Assembly: GCA_031771865.1 (NCBI GenBank)
Contig: JASISA010000042.1
Location: forward strand, 310,001-374,000
Direction of reading: 5' to 3'
Source: Nothophaeocryptopus gaeumannii
Lineage: Eukaryota > Ascomycota > Dothideomycetes > Mycosphaerellales > Mycosphaerellaceae
DNA: 64,000 nt
A program made the position numbers and the translations under genes. Below, piece after piece: positions 43,089-54,622 of the stretch. The notes beneath the pieces were generated by a model, which saw only the letters and a list, made by a program, of their open reading frames with translations, did not search any database and was not told the DNA's origin. Positions within the stretch are counted from its first letter, which is position 1; each line of letters opens with the position of its first letter.

Positions 43089-45370
43089 ATGAGGACGACA
43101 TCTGGAGCCGCGCTTTTGGCCTGTTTGGCGAGTGCCGTGGTTGGACAGCAAGGTACGCAAGATGGAAACGTTAGATACTACTCCGAAGCTGATGAGATTG
43201 TACAGCAATCACCGCCGACGGACAGAACTTCACCTTGACCGGCGACAATGTCTCATACCTCTTCCACGTCGACCCACAGTCGGGAGATCTAGTCTCGGAT
43301 CACTTCGGTGGACCTGCCACGGACTTCACACCACCTGCCTCCGTCCACCAAGGCGGTTGGGTTGATGGTCTGTCGAATACCAGACGGGAGTTCCCGGACA
43401 TTGGACGAAGTGACTTCCGACTACCGGCCATCCATATCCAGCACGCGGATGGGGACACCGTCTCGGCCTTCTACTATCAATCCCACAACATTGTCCAAGG
43501 AAAGCCGTCTCTTCCAGGCCTTCCGGCGACATATGGAAATGGCTCCGATGTATCGACTCTTCAAGTCACGCTCTACGACAACTACTCAGATGTGACGGCC
43601 GTTCTGTCTTATTCCATCTTCCCCAAGTATAATGCCGTAGCACGGAGCTTCCAGATCCGCAACAACGGCACGAACAACATCACAATCCAACGAGCTGCCT
43701 CTTTCAGTGTCGATCTGCCGAATCTGGACCTCAACATGCTCGAATTGCAGGGTGACTGGGGACATGAGGCGAATAGAGTCATCCGAAAGGTCGACTACGG
43801 CGAGACCTCTTTCCGCAGCACCGAGGGCTACTCGTCCCATCTGCACAACCCATTCTTCGCCATGATGGACCCGAAGGCGACTGAGACAACGGGTGAGGTC
43901 TGGGGCTTCAACCTCGTCTACACTGGCAGCTTCGCCGCATACGCCGAGCGCTTCTCCCACGGCTTTGTCCGTGTCTTGCTGGGGCTGAACCCATTGCACA
44001 GCAGCTTGAACGTTGCACCTGGCGAGACCTTCACCTCCCCAGAAGCAGTGGCCGTATACTCATCCAAAGGTCTAGGTGGCATGTCGCGGTCCTTTCACGA
44101 CCTCTACAGGAACCACCTCTCACGGTCGAAATACACTTTGCAGACTCGCCCAATCCTGCTCAACTCATGGGAAGGTTTAGGATTCGACATCAACGAAACA
44201 GCTCTTGTCAAGCTGGCCGGCGAAGCTGATACTCTTGGTATCCGTCTGTTTGTCAATGACGATGGCTGGTTCGGTGTTGAGTATCCTCGTGACAACGACA
44301 CCATGGGTCTTGGTGACTGGACTCCGAACCCTGCCAAGTTCCCAGATGGGCTTCGTCCGTACGTCGCTGAGGTGAACAACTACTCCACGACTGGCAACTC
44401 GTCTTATTCGCACGAGCCGCTAAAATTTGGTCTATGGGTAGAGCCGGAGATGGTGAATCCCAACTCGACTCTGTACCACGAGCACCCAGACTGGGTCATG
44501 AAGGCTGGGAATCACGTCCAGACCCTCACCCGGAACCAGCTCGTCCTCAACGTTGCGCTTCCCGAAGTTCAAGAGTTTATCATCTCAACCGTCTCGAGGA
44601 TTCTGGACTCCGCCAACATTCAGTACATCAAGTGGGATAACAACCGCGGCATGCACGAAATGCCAAGCCCCGCTACCGACCATGCCTACATGCTCGGTCT
44701 CTACCGCGTGATTGACAACCTTACCACTACCTACCCGAATGTCCTGTGGGAAGGCTGCGCTTCTGGCGGTGGTCGCTTCGATGCCGGCCTTCTGCACTAC
44801 TGGCCCCAATCTTGGACTTCGGACAACACCGACGCCTCGAACCGGCTGACAATTCAAATGGGTACCTCCCTCGCCTACCCTCCTTCCGCCATGGGCTGCC
44901 ACGTCTCCGCCGTCCCCAACGGCGTCACCAAACGTAACATCTCCATCGAGTACCGCGCGCACGTTGCCGAGATGTGCGGCTCTTTCGGTTTCGAACTCAA
45001 CCCATCAGAGCTTTCCGCAGAGGAGACCGCCGCGATCCCGGGTATCATGGTAGAAGCCGACAAAGTCAACCCCCTCGTCATCAATGGAGATTTCTACCGT
45101 CTCCGCACTCCTGATCAGAGCAATTGGCCCGCGGCGCAATTCGTGAGTAAGGACAAGAGCGAGAGCATTGTGTTTGCCTTCCAGCAACAAGCCAATGTCA
45201 AGCCGGCTCCTCCCCCCCTGAAACTGCAGGGTCTGGATCCCACTGCGAGGTATTCGAATAATGTGGACAATGCGACATACTCAGCCAGCACGTATCTGAA
45301 TGCCGGATTGAATCTGCCCTGGGATGCGAGCGATTACCAGAGTAGATTGATCTGGTTGTATCGGCAATAG
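43089..45370 (+). CDS. Secreted alpha-galactosidase, GH36
   Basis: Two exons, 43089-43152 and 43206-45370, with a 53-base GTACGC...TACAG intron, give 742 residues. The first exon encodes a signal peptide (RTTSGAALLACLASAVVG), so the enzyme is exported. GH36 enzymes remove terminal alpha-1,6-galactose from melibiose, raffinose and galactomannan. The family layout is complete: N-terminal beta-supersandwich, barrel with NDDGWFG, nucleophile Asp in YIKWDNNRG, the LWEGCASGGGRFD loop, and acid/base Asp in SWTSDNTDA. A C-terminal beta domain ends in WLYRQ. Many N-x-S/T sites are present. The length matches the large fungal AglC-type group (about 740-750 residues). A TATA box precedes it. The gene is fully open despite its broken neighbours. 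Confidence 0.95.
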
Positions 45371-45419
45371 TCCAACGATTAGACTTCTAATGAATACATA
45401 TACCCCACGCTTACATCAA

Positions 45420-46426
45420 CACTCAACCTCCGTGTGCGCTCCCCCGTCAACTCTCCAGTGCTCATCTTTTCTTACCCCCGCGATCGCTCTCGCGTGTCCC
45501 CCAATATCTCTCACGCTCTCCGCATCACTCGCGCACAAACTCAACTGCCAGCCTTCCAACGCGTCCGATAATCTGCTCTCTTTCCCTCTCTCGTCGAACA
45601 TGGCTACTCGGAACAGCCCCTGTGGTCCCTCCTTCGTCCCACAAAACATCCACGCCCCGCTCGGTTCGCTGACTTGCATCCCCTCACGCCCCGTATACAC
45701 TCTCATCCCGATATCCTCCACTTTGACCTGCGAGATTCCATTACATGGCATCCGAGGGATATGCAGAACATCATGGAGCGTCAGTTCGCAGATGTTCTCC
45801 GAATCCCAAGGCTCGCATGGCGTTTACTTTGACGCTTCCGATGCCCACCGGTGCCTTGATATGCGGGCCAGTCGCGAGGATGTTGTGTACGTAGGCGTCG
45901 ATTTTGGTGTAGGTAAGGAAAGTCGAGGCGTTGCTTTGCATAGTGAACGTCTCCGCCGTGGAGGATCCATTCCCAGCTACGAGGTTTTTGGTTTCTCTTT
46001 GGGATTATATGTGGCGAGCCGTGGGAAATCCTGGGTCTGGGAGAAGAGTGGACCCGCTTTCCGGGCTCGGACACGTTCGACTTGCTTTCGTTGTAGCCAT
46101 CTCTTCTCCTTTCTGTGCTTGTCTATGACTTTTTGGGAAGTATCTTGCTTGGTTTGGAGTCGGCGCTTCTTGCTGAAGAGACAGTCTGCGATTTGCTGGG
46201 CTTCGGCGCGAGTAATTGACAGCTGAGGTTCGTTCCCCGGGAGGAAGATTGTGGTCGGTCGTGATTCGGAGAGCATCTTTGATATTGGAACAGTGTTGGA
46301 TGTTCTACATGGCTCAATGTGCATCGCTTGAACAGCAACGCGGTTGTTGTGAGCTCCGCGAGTCAAGATCCGCGGGTCCACAACAAGATATTGGCGAGAA
46401 GAACCGGTCGCGACATATATATCCAT
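45420..46426 (-). mobile_element. Relic of a Ty1/copia-like gag-pol protease region
   Basis: From 46426 a 149-codon minus-strand frame is open (a basic helix rich in Lys/Arg, KKRRLQTKQDTSQKVIDKH). Beyond it, pieces in different frames spell the beta-barrel aspartyl-protease region of fungal copia polyproteins: WILHGGDVHYAKQ (the WILDSGANVH position), GPHIKAPVGIGSVKV, then LTLHDVLHIPRMPCNGIS. The catalytic Asp-Ser/Thr-Gly is not intact (HGG). The last part is open to about 45416. Because three frames are used and the active site is lost, this is a dead copy. A domesticated gene with unrecognised introns is a weaker alternative. Confidence 0.5.
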
Positions 46427-46429
46427 GTA

Positions 46430-47040
46430 TTACCAACTGCTCAACCGGAAACCCCTCCATCCAACTCCCCTCGCAAACCTCACACACCCCATCCACTCGC
46501 CAAACGCCCTCCCCACTTCCCTATTCTTTACCAAATGCTTCCACAAACTCACCATCTTCGCATACGAATAAAGCCCATACTCCGCGCTGCGAGGCATGAC
46601 ATATCCGTTATTCGAGAAATATTCCGCCATTTTCGCGCCGATGGATTCCCAGGCGTGAGAGTCGAGTTTGAGACCGCCGGATATCGCCTTATCTGTTACG
46701 AGCAAATCACTTAGTCGTGTGGGAGTGTAGATTCCGGGGGCGAGTTCGCGGACCGCGGAGATGGATATGAGATGGCGGAAAGGTGGATGACGAGGGTGGG
46801 GTCGGAGGAGGTTTGCGTGGCGATGTGGGAGGCGGAAGCGCCGTGGGCACCGGCGGAGCGGAGCGTGGTGAGCCAGCCGGCTTTCATGGCTGTGCAGAGG
46901 GCTCCGAGGCGGAGATGGGCGCGGAAGAAGTCGAAGAGGAGGTCTTCTGCTGCTCTTGTCTCCAAGGAGTCGGATGTGGTAGCCATGGTTGCGACAGTGT
47001 TTGGCAGATATCGCGAGGATGAGTCATGGAGCTGTGCCAT
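46430..47040 (-). pseudogene. O-methyltransferase, N-terminal part only, one frameshift
   Basis: From 47040 the minus strand encodes the dimerisation domain of a fungal O-methyltransferase (RAAEDLLFDFFRAHLRLGAL, then ATQTSSDPTLVIHL). A one-base shift near 46795 moves the continuation to another frame (LISISAVRELAPGIYTPTRL, then SWESIGAKMAEYF-like residues and EYGLYSYAKMVSLWKHLV). The protein ends before the SAM-binding domain, which was replaced by the retroelement relic. These enzymes methylate hydroxyl groups of polyketides or phenolics; this copy cannot. Confidence 0.6.
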
Positions 47041-47596
47041 TTAGAGGATCAAGACGATCATCTCGCTCAAATGCATGGCCGCAGTGGTTTTGTGATGATC
47101 GTACTCGTACAGAAGATTGGTGTCATCGACCCTTCCAGGGACTCGCTTCTCCGGCCTCGATTGGCAAGTTGTGTTGGCACACGTTTACCGCTCGTACCTG
47201 AATTCGGACAGTTCAGTGCTGTCCAGCGAGCAAACTCGCCGACAACACTGAATAAGGTTGTGAGTTCCTCTTTCTTTCCTGGAGGATAAGAGTAGCAATG
47301 GATATACCCTGGACCCGGTCCTCACCTTGTATTCTGTTGTAGTGCCTCCGTCAGCGCACGTCCTCCCGAGGGCATGGGATCGGCATTGAGTGCTGTGGAC
47401 TATAGTCAGCACCCCGAAACGCAATGGATGAGTTATCAAATATGAAGGGAACGAATCCGAGAAATTGCGTCGCCTCTCGATATCTGCGATATACTGAAGA
47501 CTCGGGGCTTGACCGTAGATGCCACAGAAGCTGATCAGAGAGTTCAATTGCGAGGTCTGTTACCTCTGATCTGTATCCCATGCTCACTTCATAACT
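47041..47596. other. Intergenic; no gene seen
   Basis: Holds the 3' region of the S28 peptidase and upstream sequence of the O-methyltransferase scrap. Frames of up to 120 codons lack motifs. Confidence 0.35.
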
Positions 47597-49810
47597 TTAG
47601 GCGGATCCCCCTTGTAGCAAGGCTGCCTTATAACCTGGCCACTCCGCTACCCAGTCCGCCAGCTGCTGTATGATTCTGTCTTGCACCGCTTTCACAGCAG
47701 AATTGTTCTTCCCATTCACCGTAACCATATCGCTTATATGGAAACCACCGGGTACGATCTCCACCGGAGTCTGCTTCGTGCCCTTGAACGGCCCTCCCGG
47801 TCGTAGATCAGCGGAGACGGACGCCTCTCGCCAAGGATCGAACTCGCCGTTGACGTAAATCAGACGGGTGGCGTTCGTAAAGTCCCAGCCTTTGGTATAT
47901 GCATTGACGCCAGCTTCTGCATTGCCTCTTGCACTACCGTATGTCTCACCACCCGGACCGGGTGGGAAGAAGAGTCCGCATTGACGAGTATAGTACTCGG
48001 GCGTAATGAGTCTGCTCAGGAGGCTTGGCCTGTCCTCCGGAGCACCAGTTTGCCAGTATCCGAGCGGCTCGTTGCAAGTCATCCATATCCACTGTCGGTC
48101 GACCAAATTACTGAGGGTAGTGTCGGTGAACATCGGGTTGCTGGCATTGTACGTATCGAAACACATAGTATTGTTCGTGCTGTTAAACTCCGGCCACTCT
48201 CTCGCGGCACCTGCGCAAAAGCCAGGAAACTGGACTTCGGTCCACCACTTGGCATATCCGTTCAACGCTTTCTCGAGACCTACGCCCTCCGCGCCGGGTA
48301 TCGCGGGTGAAGACGATTTGCCGTATGCTGGAGGCTGTGGAGATGAAGTCGAGTTGCTGCCTGTGGTGGAATTTGTGGAGTTATCGGGAGGGAAGACGTT
48401 CTCGATGTAATCGCACCAATGGAAGAATCCGGTGTTGCGGGGAAATTGATTGCCTTGCCATTTCCATGGGGCATTCGCTAACGCTGTCATGAAGTCGTCG
48501 TTGTGAATCAAACTCTCCATGTTGAACTGCTTCTTCAGCTTTTGCTGTTCCTCCTTGGTGCCATTGATGAGAACATCGTCCATGTAGTCGATTACGAGTG
48601 ACACATCCTTGCTACAGTTCCTGGGCATGCCTTGCTGGATCGGTAACTGGTGGCTCCAGAAGTCATAGATCGCTTCCACGGGCGCGCTTGATGCGTGATA
48701 TGCCCAGAATGTGCCCGGATCAACACTCGCAATCCACGCCGAAAGTGCTTCGGCGTACGAGCCTCCCATTACCACCCACGGAACGTCTTTGGCGTTTGTC
48801 TTGATCTTCTTTTCCTTGGCAAAAGGTAGCTCTACAGTGTTTGCAAAGTACGTCATATCCTTGATCGCTTGCTCGAGAGTGAGGTATTTCATGTTCTGCG
48901 GAACACGTTAGCTTCAACAATTGCTTGAGCATCGCCCGCGAGAGGAGACTTCGTTGCCGTATCTCACGCTCTCGATTGAATTCGTTTTGGACTACCGAAC
49001 GCGAGTATGGGGGCGGAGAAAGCTCTCGAGCTAATGAGACAGCTGGATGGCTCTTTTCTAATGCTGAAGTGCTTTCTATGCCCCTGCAGTCACATTTCGA
49101 ACAGGGTAAGCGGTTCGAGCAACACAGAGAGCATCGGCGAGAGTTGTGAACTCGTCCCTTGCTCCCGGGATGAGACTGACCTCGGTCGTAAGATTTGTGT
49201 AAGGCGTAGACGTGCCCCAATATCTGTGCTCAAGAACGATGGTCGCAGCTCCAATCTTCTCAGCCAGCACACCAGTCGATAGATTCGTGGTAAGAAAGGA
49301 GTAAAATCCGGTAGCATTGTCCTCACCGGTATTGACTATCACGACCGGCGAGCCCGGACCTTTCCAGTAAGTCGTGTTGTAGTAGTAGAATTGATCAAAA
49401 GTGCCAAGCCCAGGATTGTTGTGATCGATTAGCTGCTTGAACGTGCTGTTGGACCAATATGTCTTATTTGAGGGAGCACCGGCCGGCATACGCATCCCTC
49501 GCATCCATCCTCCGTACTGAAATTCGCCAGGGCGGTCTATCGCATCGTACTTGTCAGTGTGATTATTCGCATTGAAGCCGTGGTCCCCTACGGAACGCGA
49601 ACTTGGTCATCGCGTTGGCCCTCTCTTTTGTGTAAACTCCTGAACATGCCAGTCGCGACGGCAATGGCATAGAATTACGTCGAATCTAGGACTGGCTTCT
49701 CTCTCTCAGGACTCATGAAAGAGTTGCATACCGCCATGTGCACCGCCAAACTGCCGGCCTCCATTCGCCACAGCCGCAGCCGCCACCACCAAGGCCAGGA
49801 CGGCCTTCAT
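47597..49810 (-). CDS. Secreted serine carboxypeptidase, family S28 (Pro-X carboxypeptidase/DPP2-like)
   Basis: Three exons, 49810-49732, 49587-49181 and 48895-47597, give 594 residues. The introns are 144 and 285 bases, long for this window; splicing restores GDHGFNANNHTDKYDAIDRP and GTSTPYTNLTTENMKYLTLE across the junctions. The signal peptide is MKAVLALVVAAAAVANG. Catalytic Ser is in VVMGGSYAEALSAW, Asp in NGEFDPWREASVSA and His in GGFHISDM, the S28 triad. The family usually has GGSYGG; here it is GGSYAE. Many N-glycosylation sites and a Ser/Thr/Pro-rich insert near residue 350 are seen. S28 peptidases cut after proline, often at acid pH, and serve extracellular or vacuolar peptide use. 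Confidence 0.9.
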
Positions 49811-51422
49811 CGCCTCAAATTGTCAAGTTGCTGCGTAGGAAGCGCAGAACTCTCTCTTCCCACAAATGGCAAACGAATCGTTATGTTTTAGTGACTCTGG
49901 CTCGGGGGACGAGTCTCATCACCTCATTGGGGTGTATACAAGCACAGTGGTAATGGTCCACCCCGGGAGGCATTCAAGGGTATTTGACATGTCGACGCCA
50001 TTCCATCTCCCGAGACTTCCTCCCACCCCATTTATTAGCCGACTACCACCCCAGACATTTGGATACGACTTTGACTAACACAAACACCACACTCTCGCTA
50101 CTTTGCACCTCGAAAGCCCACGCCTCTATATCATGGGCGCGGAGCAACGTGCGGCCGCAGGAGGCTTGCCCTTCGAAGCGCCGACCTATGTTGGCGACCT
50201 CGAAGTTGTCCTGAATTGAGTGAGATTTAGTTGAGATTTCGGGGTGGGATCGGCCAGCTGGGGTAGGAGGAAGTCTCGAGTGTCAATCCAAAGCTCGCAG
50301 GGAGGACGACGATACCACGGTTACACGGAGAATATGGACTCCCGCCAACCATCATCCTGGACTCTGCTCGAGAACCAGATGTGAGGTCGGACAGGCATCG
50401 CCTTCCACCTAATGTCACCGTCTGATATGCGGCACTGGCGGAGATGCGAGCGGTGGCTGCGGTGGTGTTTGAGCGCGATCCTCAATCTGGCCGTCCACAG
50501 CAGCTTGGGCACAATCGTTTCATCATAGGAAGTACGCTGATACCTTAGACCCAACGTATATTGGCCTGGACGTTGGGCGCTAGACAGTCGGCGGTACAAT
50601 GTTGCTGGCAAGAGGAGGAGCGCGAAACAGTCGCGCAAGAAGCTCATCGCTGCCAAGACCGGGCAAGGCTCGACGCCGACCCCTCTCCTCAGTGCCGCTC
50701 ACTCCCCTCCTTCTCCTTCTCCTTCTCACCCACCTCAACTCCCTCTTCTCCGCGACGACCTCTTCCCCGACACGAATGCGCACCAAATTTGCTGTGGTGC
50801 GCTCCTCGACCAACGTCTTTCCCCAAATGCGCCTCCTCTTCGTACGCTCGACTGCCGCGTGACCAGCCCTCGGCGAAGGGCACGAATTCAGCCACCGAAA
50901 GGCCGATGGGGCAGCATGCAGAGAAGAAGCCGTGGACAATGACACAAGCAAAGAAGAGGTGAGGTCGGCAGAAGACGTTGAAACCGGGCTAGAGAATGGA
51001 CATTGCGTACCACGTGCCCCCCGTTCGGGCCAGACCATACTACGACGTGACGCACAGCCGCACTAGAGCCATATCGGTATATGCAGGCTGTATACTATGG
51101 AGCCGAGCATCTTCTGTATGCGCGCTGGCATCGTATGTCGTTCAACGCGATTTGGAAACCTGATACCGATGTTCCCTCATGCTTACGCTGCTGACATACT
51201 AGCCGAGGGGACAGGATTCGCCAGCGACAGCTTAGCCGTGAAACACAGTAAGTCTCATGACTTTTCTCTTGGACCGATTCAGACACCATTTCGTTGGCCA
51301 AGAGCCGTGGAATCCGCCTTTTGATAGCGCAACGCCTTCGCTTACCTCGTAGACGTGCGATTGCTATTTGAGCGCTTCCACTGCACTGTTGTGCAACTTA
51401 GACCTCCCAATCTTGCACAAGC
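49811..51422. other. Intergenic; no firmly supported gene
   Basis: This holds the upstream region of the S28 peptidase and of the P450. Between 50560 and 51040 GC-rich pyrimidine tracts give overlapping frames of 87-152 codons on both strands without motifs. Confidence 0.35.
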
Positions 51423-53003
51423 ATGGGAGAGATCATGGATCTCGCTACCTTCTTCTTGGCGTTGAATCGCATCTTGCTAGGCACTGCGTGTGCGTTGACA
51501 GTCTACATCGTCATCAACGAAGTCACCCGGTCTCGGGCCAGGAATCCATCCTTCGCTGGACCACGAGGACTGCCGATACTTGGCAACCTGCCACAACTCA
51601 ACGTGAACGCACCTGAGGTGCTTCGCCAATGGTCAAAGGCCCACGGCGATGTCTATCAGATCCAATTTGGCAACATCCCCATCTTGGTGGTCAACAGCGC
51701 TGCTGCGGCAAAAGAGCTCTTCGCTCACCACAGCCATGCATTGAACTCCCGGCCGGTCTTTTAAACATTCCACAAGATCGTCGCCAAGACATCTGGGGCC
51801 ACCATTGGCACTTCTCCCATCTCTCCAATTCTAAAGACCCGTCGCCGAGCTGCTGCTGCTGCGCTCAACAAGCCGGCGGTAAGCAGCTATGCACCGCATC
51901 TGGATCTCGAGACCAAGGCGTTGGTCGAAGACTTGTTCGCAGCTGGTCAGGCCGGGAAGAAGGCCATCAACCCGATTCCATTAGTACGCCGGTTTGCATT
52001 GTCGATCATCCTGACAGTCAATTGGGGTACCAGAATCACCTCCGCAGATAAAGCCTTGTTCAACGAGATCACAGAAGTCGAAGCAGGTATCGTTAGCACC
52101 CGCAGCACTACAGAGAATCTGCAAGACTACATTCCACTCCTACGTCTCAACCCATTCTCTGCTCGGTCGCGAAAGGCAGAAGACTGGCGCGCAAGAAGAG
52201 AAGTCTACCTCCAACGCCTTGACGACGAGCTCCGCGAACGCATGGAAGTCAGCACCCACAAACCCTGCATCCAGTCCAACGCCATCCAAGACCCCGAAGC
52301 AAAACTCACCGAAGCCGACCTCCGCACAATCTCCATCTCCATGATCCAAGGCGGGACCGGAACGATCTCCGGCACAATCTCCTGGTCCCTCGCCTTGCTC
52401 TCGCAACATCCCGAAATCCAATCCAAAGCTTTCTCGGAAATCTCGTCCCTTTCCTCTAACCCCGCATCCCTCCTCTCAAGTACCACAGCAGCGGACACGG
52501 ACTTTGAAAAACAACTCCCTTACCTCCACGCCCTCGCGCGTGAATGTCTTCGCTACTTCACCGTCCTCCGTCTCTCCCTTCCGCGCTCCACCACTTCCCC
52601 GATAGCTTACCAAGGTAAATCCATCCCCTCCGGATCGACGATCTTCCTCAACGCCTGGGCTTGTAATCTCGATCCCGCCATCTGGCCTTCCCACGACCCA
52701 CAACAATTCATTCCCGAACGCTGGCTTTCCCAACCCGATGCCCCGCTATTTACATACGGTCTCGGCTATCGCATGTGCGCCGGCTCAGCACTGGCGAATC
52801 GGGAATTGGAGTCAGTTTTGCTCAGAGTGCTCGGGTGTTTCATGATTGAGGCTGTAGAGGGGAGGGAAGCGGACGCAAATCCTTGGACGGGGAGTAGCAA
52901 TGTGAAGGAGGGCGGGCAGTTTCCGAGGGCTTATGAGGTGGTGTTCCGGGCGAGGGACGAGAGGGGTCTGAGCGAGGCGCTTGGGAAGGGGATGGGGGTG
53001 TGA
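51423..53003 (+). pseudogene. Cytochrome P450, CYP504-like (phenylacetate hydroxylase type), with one in-frame TAA
   Basis: A single frame of 526 codons is broken only by TAA at 51762-51764. It has an N-terminal membrane anchor (LLGTACALTVYIVINEV), the proline-rich hinge GPRGLPILGN, an I-helix QGGTGTISGTISW, the E-x-x-R of ARECLR, a PERW block and the haem-binding YGLGYRMCAG with Cys ligand. Blocks such as VYQIQFGNIPILVVNSA and NLQDYIPLLRLNPFS are characteristic of the CYP504 group, which hydroxylates phenylacetate or 3-hydroxyphenylacetate before ring cleavage. The TAA sits after NSRPVF where family members have Tyr before TFHK. Everything else is intact, so inactivation is very recent, or the stop is a sequencing error. 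No splice pair removes it cleanly. Confidence 0.8.
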
Positions 53004-53332
53004 GAGATGAGATAAGGAAGAGGGCCTCCAAGGGTGGAGGTGCCTTTTGGTGGAGTGATGTGAGGAGAGGTGGGGGTTTTCGGTTGAGTGGCAGTGGGAA
53101 GCTGGGTTGATCAGGTGAGACCTATCGAGCCCTGTCCAAGACGTACCACTGTGGGCAGGGGTCATATCTTTTTGCCAATGCTTGGAAGCCTTGGACTTGG
53201 GCGTCTATGATGATGCGACTCTGACACCGGTGTCAATCGCCTCGCGGGGACCGAAGTACTCACTGTGTGTATATGTCTTGATCAGAGAAAATGCAGATTT
53301 CCCATTCTCATCCCTCCGTTGTGTGCGTATTG
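53004..53332. other. Convergent 3' spacer
   Basis: Spacer between the ends of the P450 and the receptor gene, which converge. No gene. Confidence 0.45.
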
Positions 53333-54622
53333 TTATCTCGCTATTTCAATCTCTCCATCTGATATGCGTCTGTGCGCCATCTCTGGGGATAATTCCATCG
53401 TCTCGAGGTCAAAGTGTATCCGGCGCTCAAAGCTCCCGAAGCTTCGGCAGCTCTGGTCGTGATCCATACCTCCATCACTGCCGATTGGCGACCCTATCTC
53501 GTCTTCTGACTTCGTCCCCCGAGAGATGTGCACGGTCGTTTCGGTCTTGATCCGAGAGAGCTGAAAAGTTGACTGCATGCTGTCCGTCCTTCGATGCACC
53601 ATGTGTGGTCTTGCACCGTGTGTGTGGTTTCCAATGTGATCTCCACTGGCCTGGTCGGTCGTAGTCGTCCTCCAGGCGGAGTCCGGTCGGTACGCACTGA
53701 ATGTCTCTAATCCGTGCGACTCTGCACTCGGCATGGCAGGACCAAAGATGAGTGAGTGACGTGTGATGCAGTAAAGTAGAACGGCGAGCCAGCCATTCGA
53801 TGTCATCATTATCCCAACGAAAGTGAACTCCGTATATCCGACTGTCTGCCCTGCCATGATTCTCAGACGAGCGACAACTGCAGGTAGTGTGCAGAAGACA
53901 TAGATCAAAGGGTATGCGATGACGGATCTTGCTGCGGATTCTGCTCGCATGCGTAGCTCGGTCGTGGAGTAGAAGAAGTTCTTGACTCGGCGCCAGAGTA
54001 CGATGAACATGGTGAGGTAGATGAGCAGCGTGCCAAATTCGGCAGCAATGATCCAGACATAATGCAACCACAGCCTGTAGTCCATATATCGCTCGTTGAT
54101 CCAGCACCATGGCCCAGCGCGCATGTAGAAGTCTTTCGGATGAAGGATGATTCCGATAGTCGCGCATGTGAAGTTGAGAGTCCAAAGGCCGACGATACCA
54201 GCTATGAAGGTAGCATAGGGCAACCGTTTGTCAAAGACGATATCCACGAACAGATGAACGGCCATTGCGAAGGTGAAGATGCAACTCCCGACATCTCCGG
54301 CATTGAGGAACCAGCCTTGTGTCCAGCATGCGGCACTCCCAGCTTTTATACTGTCAAGCCGTAGCCACTCAGCATTCAGTACGAACCCAAGCGCTTGCTG
54401 AACGTCGGCCAAGATCAAGTTGACCAGTAGGACGACATATTGGTTGACTCTTGCGTAGCCGCGATGCTTCCAGGTGAGTAGCCGGTAGGTCAAATGGACG
54501 AAAAGGGTGGTCGTCGTCACCAGAGACAAGAGTCCAAAGGCAGTCACGGCAGAGAGGCTCTGGTGAAGAACGTGCGGAAGTGGTGCGATCGTTCCAGATA
54601 TGTCTGCTTTCCGTCTTTCCAT
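53333..54622 (-). CDS. Seven-transmembrane receptor (fungal cAMP-receptor/Git3-like GPCR)
   Basis: An intact single-exon frame of 429 residues. Hydrophobic helices are visible at about 20-45 (AVTAFGLLSLVTTTTLFVHL), 60-80, 98-120 (GDVGSCIFTFAMAVHLFVDI), 135-155, 185-208 (YVWIIAAEFGTLLIYLTMFI), 232-255 and 268-288, giving seven spans. A Cys at the top of helix 3 (AACWTQGW) and one in the second outer loop (GPWCWI) could form the usual disulfide. The roughly 140-residue cytosolic tail is Ser/Thr-rich with no further helices, fitting phosphorylation control. Fungal receptors of this shape sense sugars, amino acids or unknown ligands and act through G-alpha and cAMP. Subclass assignment is uncertain. 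Confidence 0.82.
   Translation of the reverse strand: MERRKADISGTIAPLPHVLHQSLSAVTAFGLLSLVTTTTLFVHLTYRLLTWKHRGYARVNQYVVLLVNLILADVQQALGFVLNAEWLRLDSIKAGSAACWTQGWFLNAGDVGSCIFTFAMAVHLFVDIVFDKRLPYATFIAGIVGLWTLNFTCATIGIILHPKDFYMRAGPWCWINERYMDYRLWLHYVWIIAAEFGTLLIYLTMFIVLWRRVKNFFYSTTELRMRAESAARSVIAYPLIYVFCTLPAVVARLRIMAGQTVGYTEFTFVGIMMTSNGWLAVLLYCITRHSLIFGPAMPSAESHGLETFSAYRPDSAWRTTTTDQASGDHIGNHTHGARPHMVHRRTDSMQSTFQLSRIKTETTVHISRGTKSEDEIGSPIGSDGGMDHDQSCRSFGSFERRIHFDLETMELSPEMAHRRISDGEIEIAR

Noticed and set aside
39075..54622. A secondary-metabolite gene cluster
   Set aside because: There is no polyketide synthase, complete NRPS or terpene cyclase. The P450 and methyltransferases are broken and interspersed with unrelated primary-function genes.
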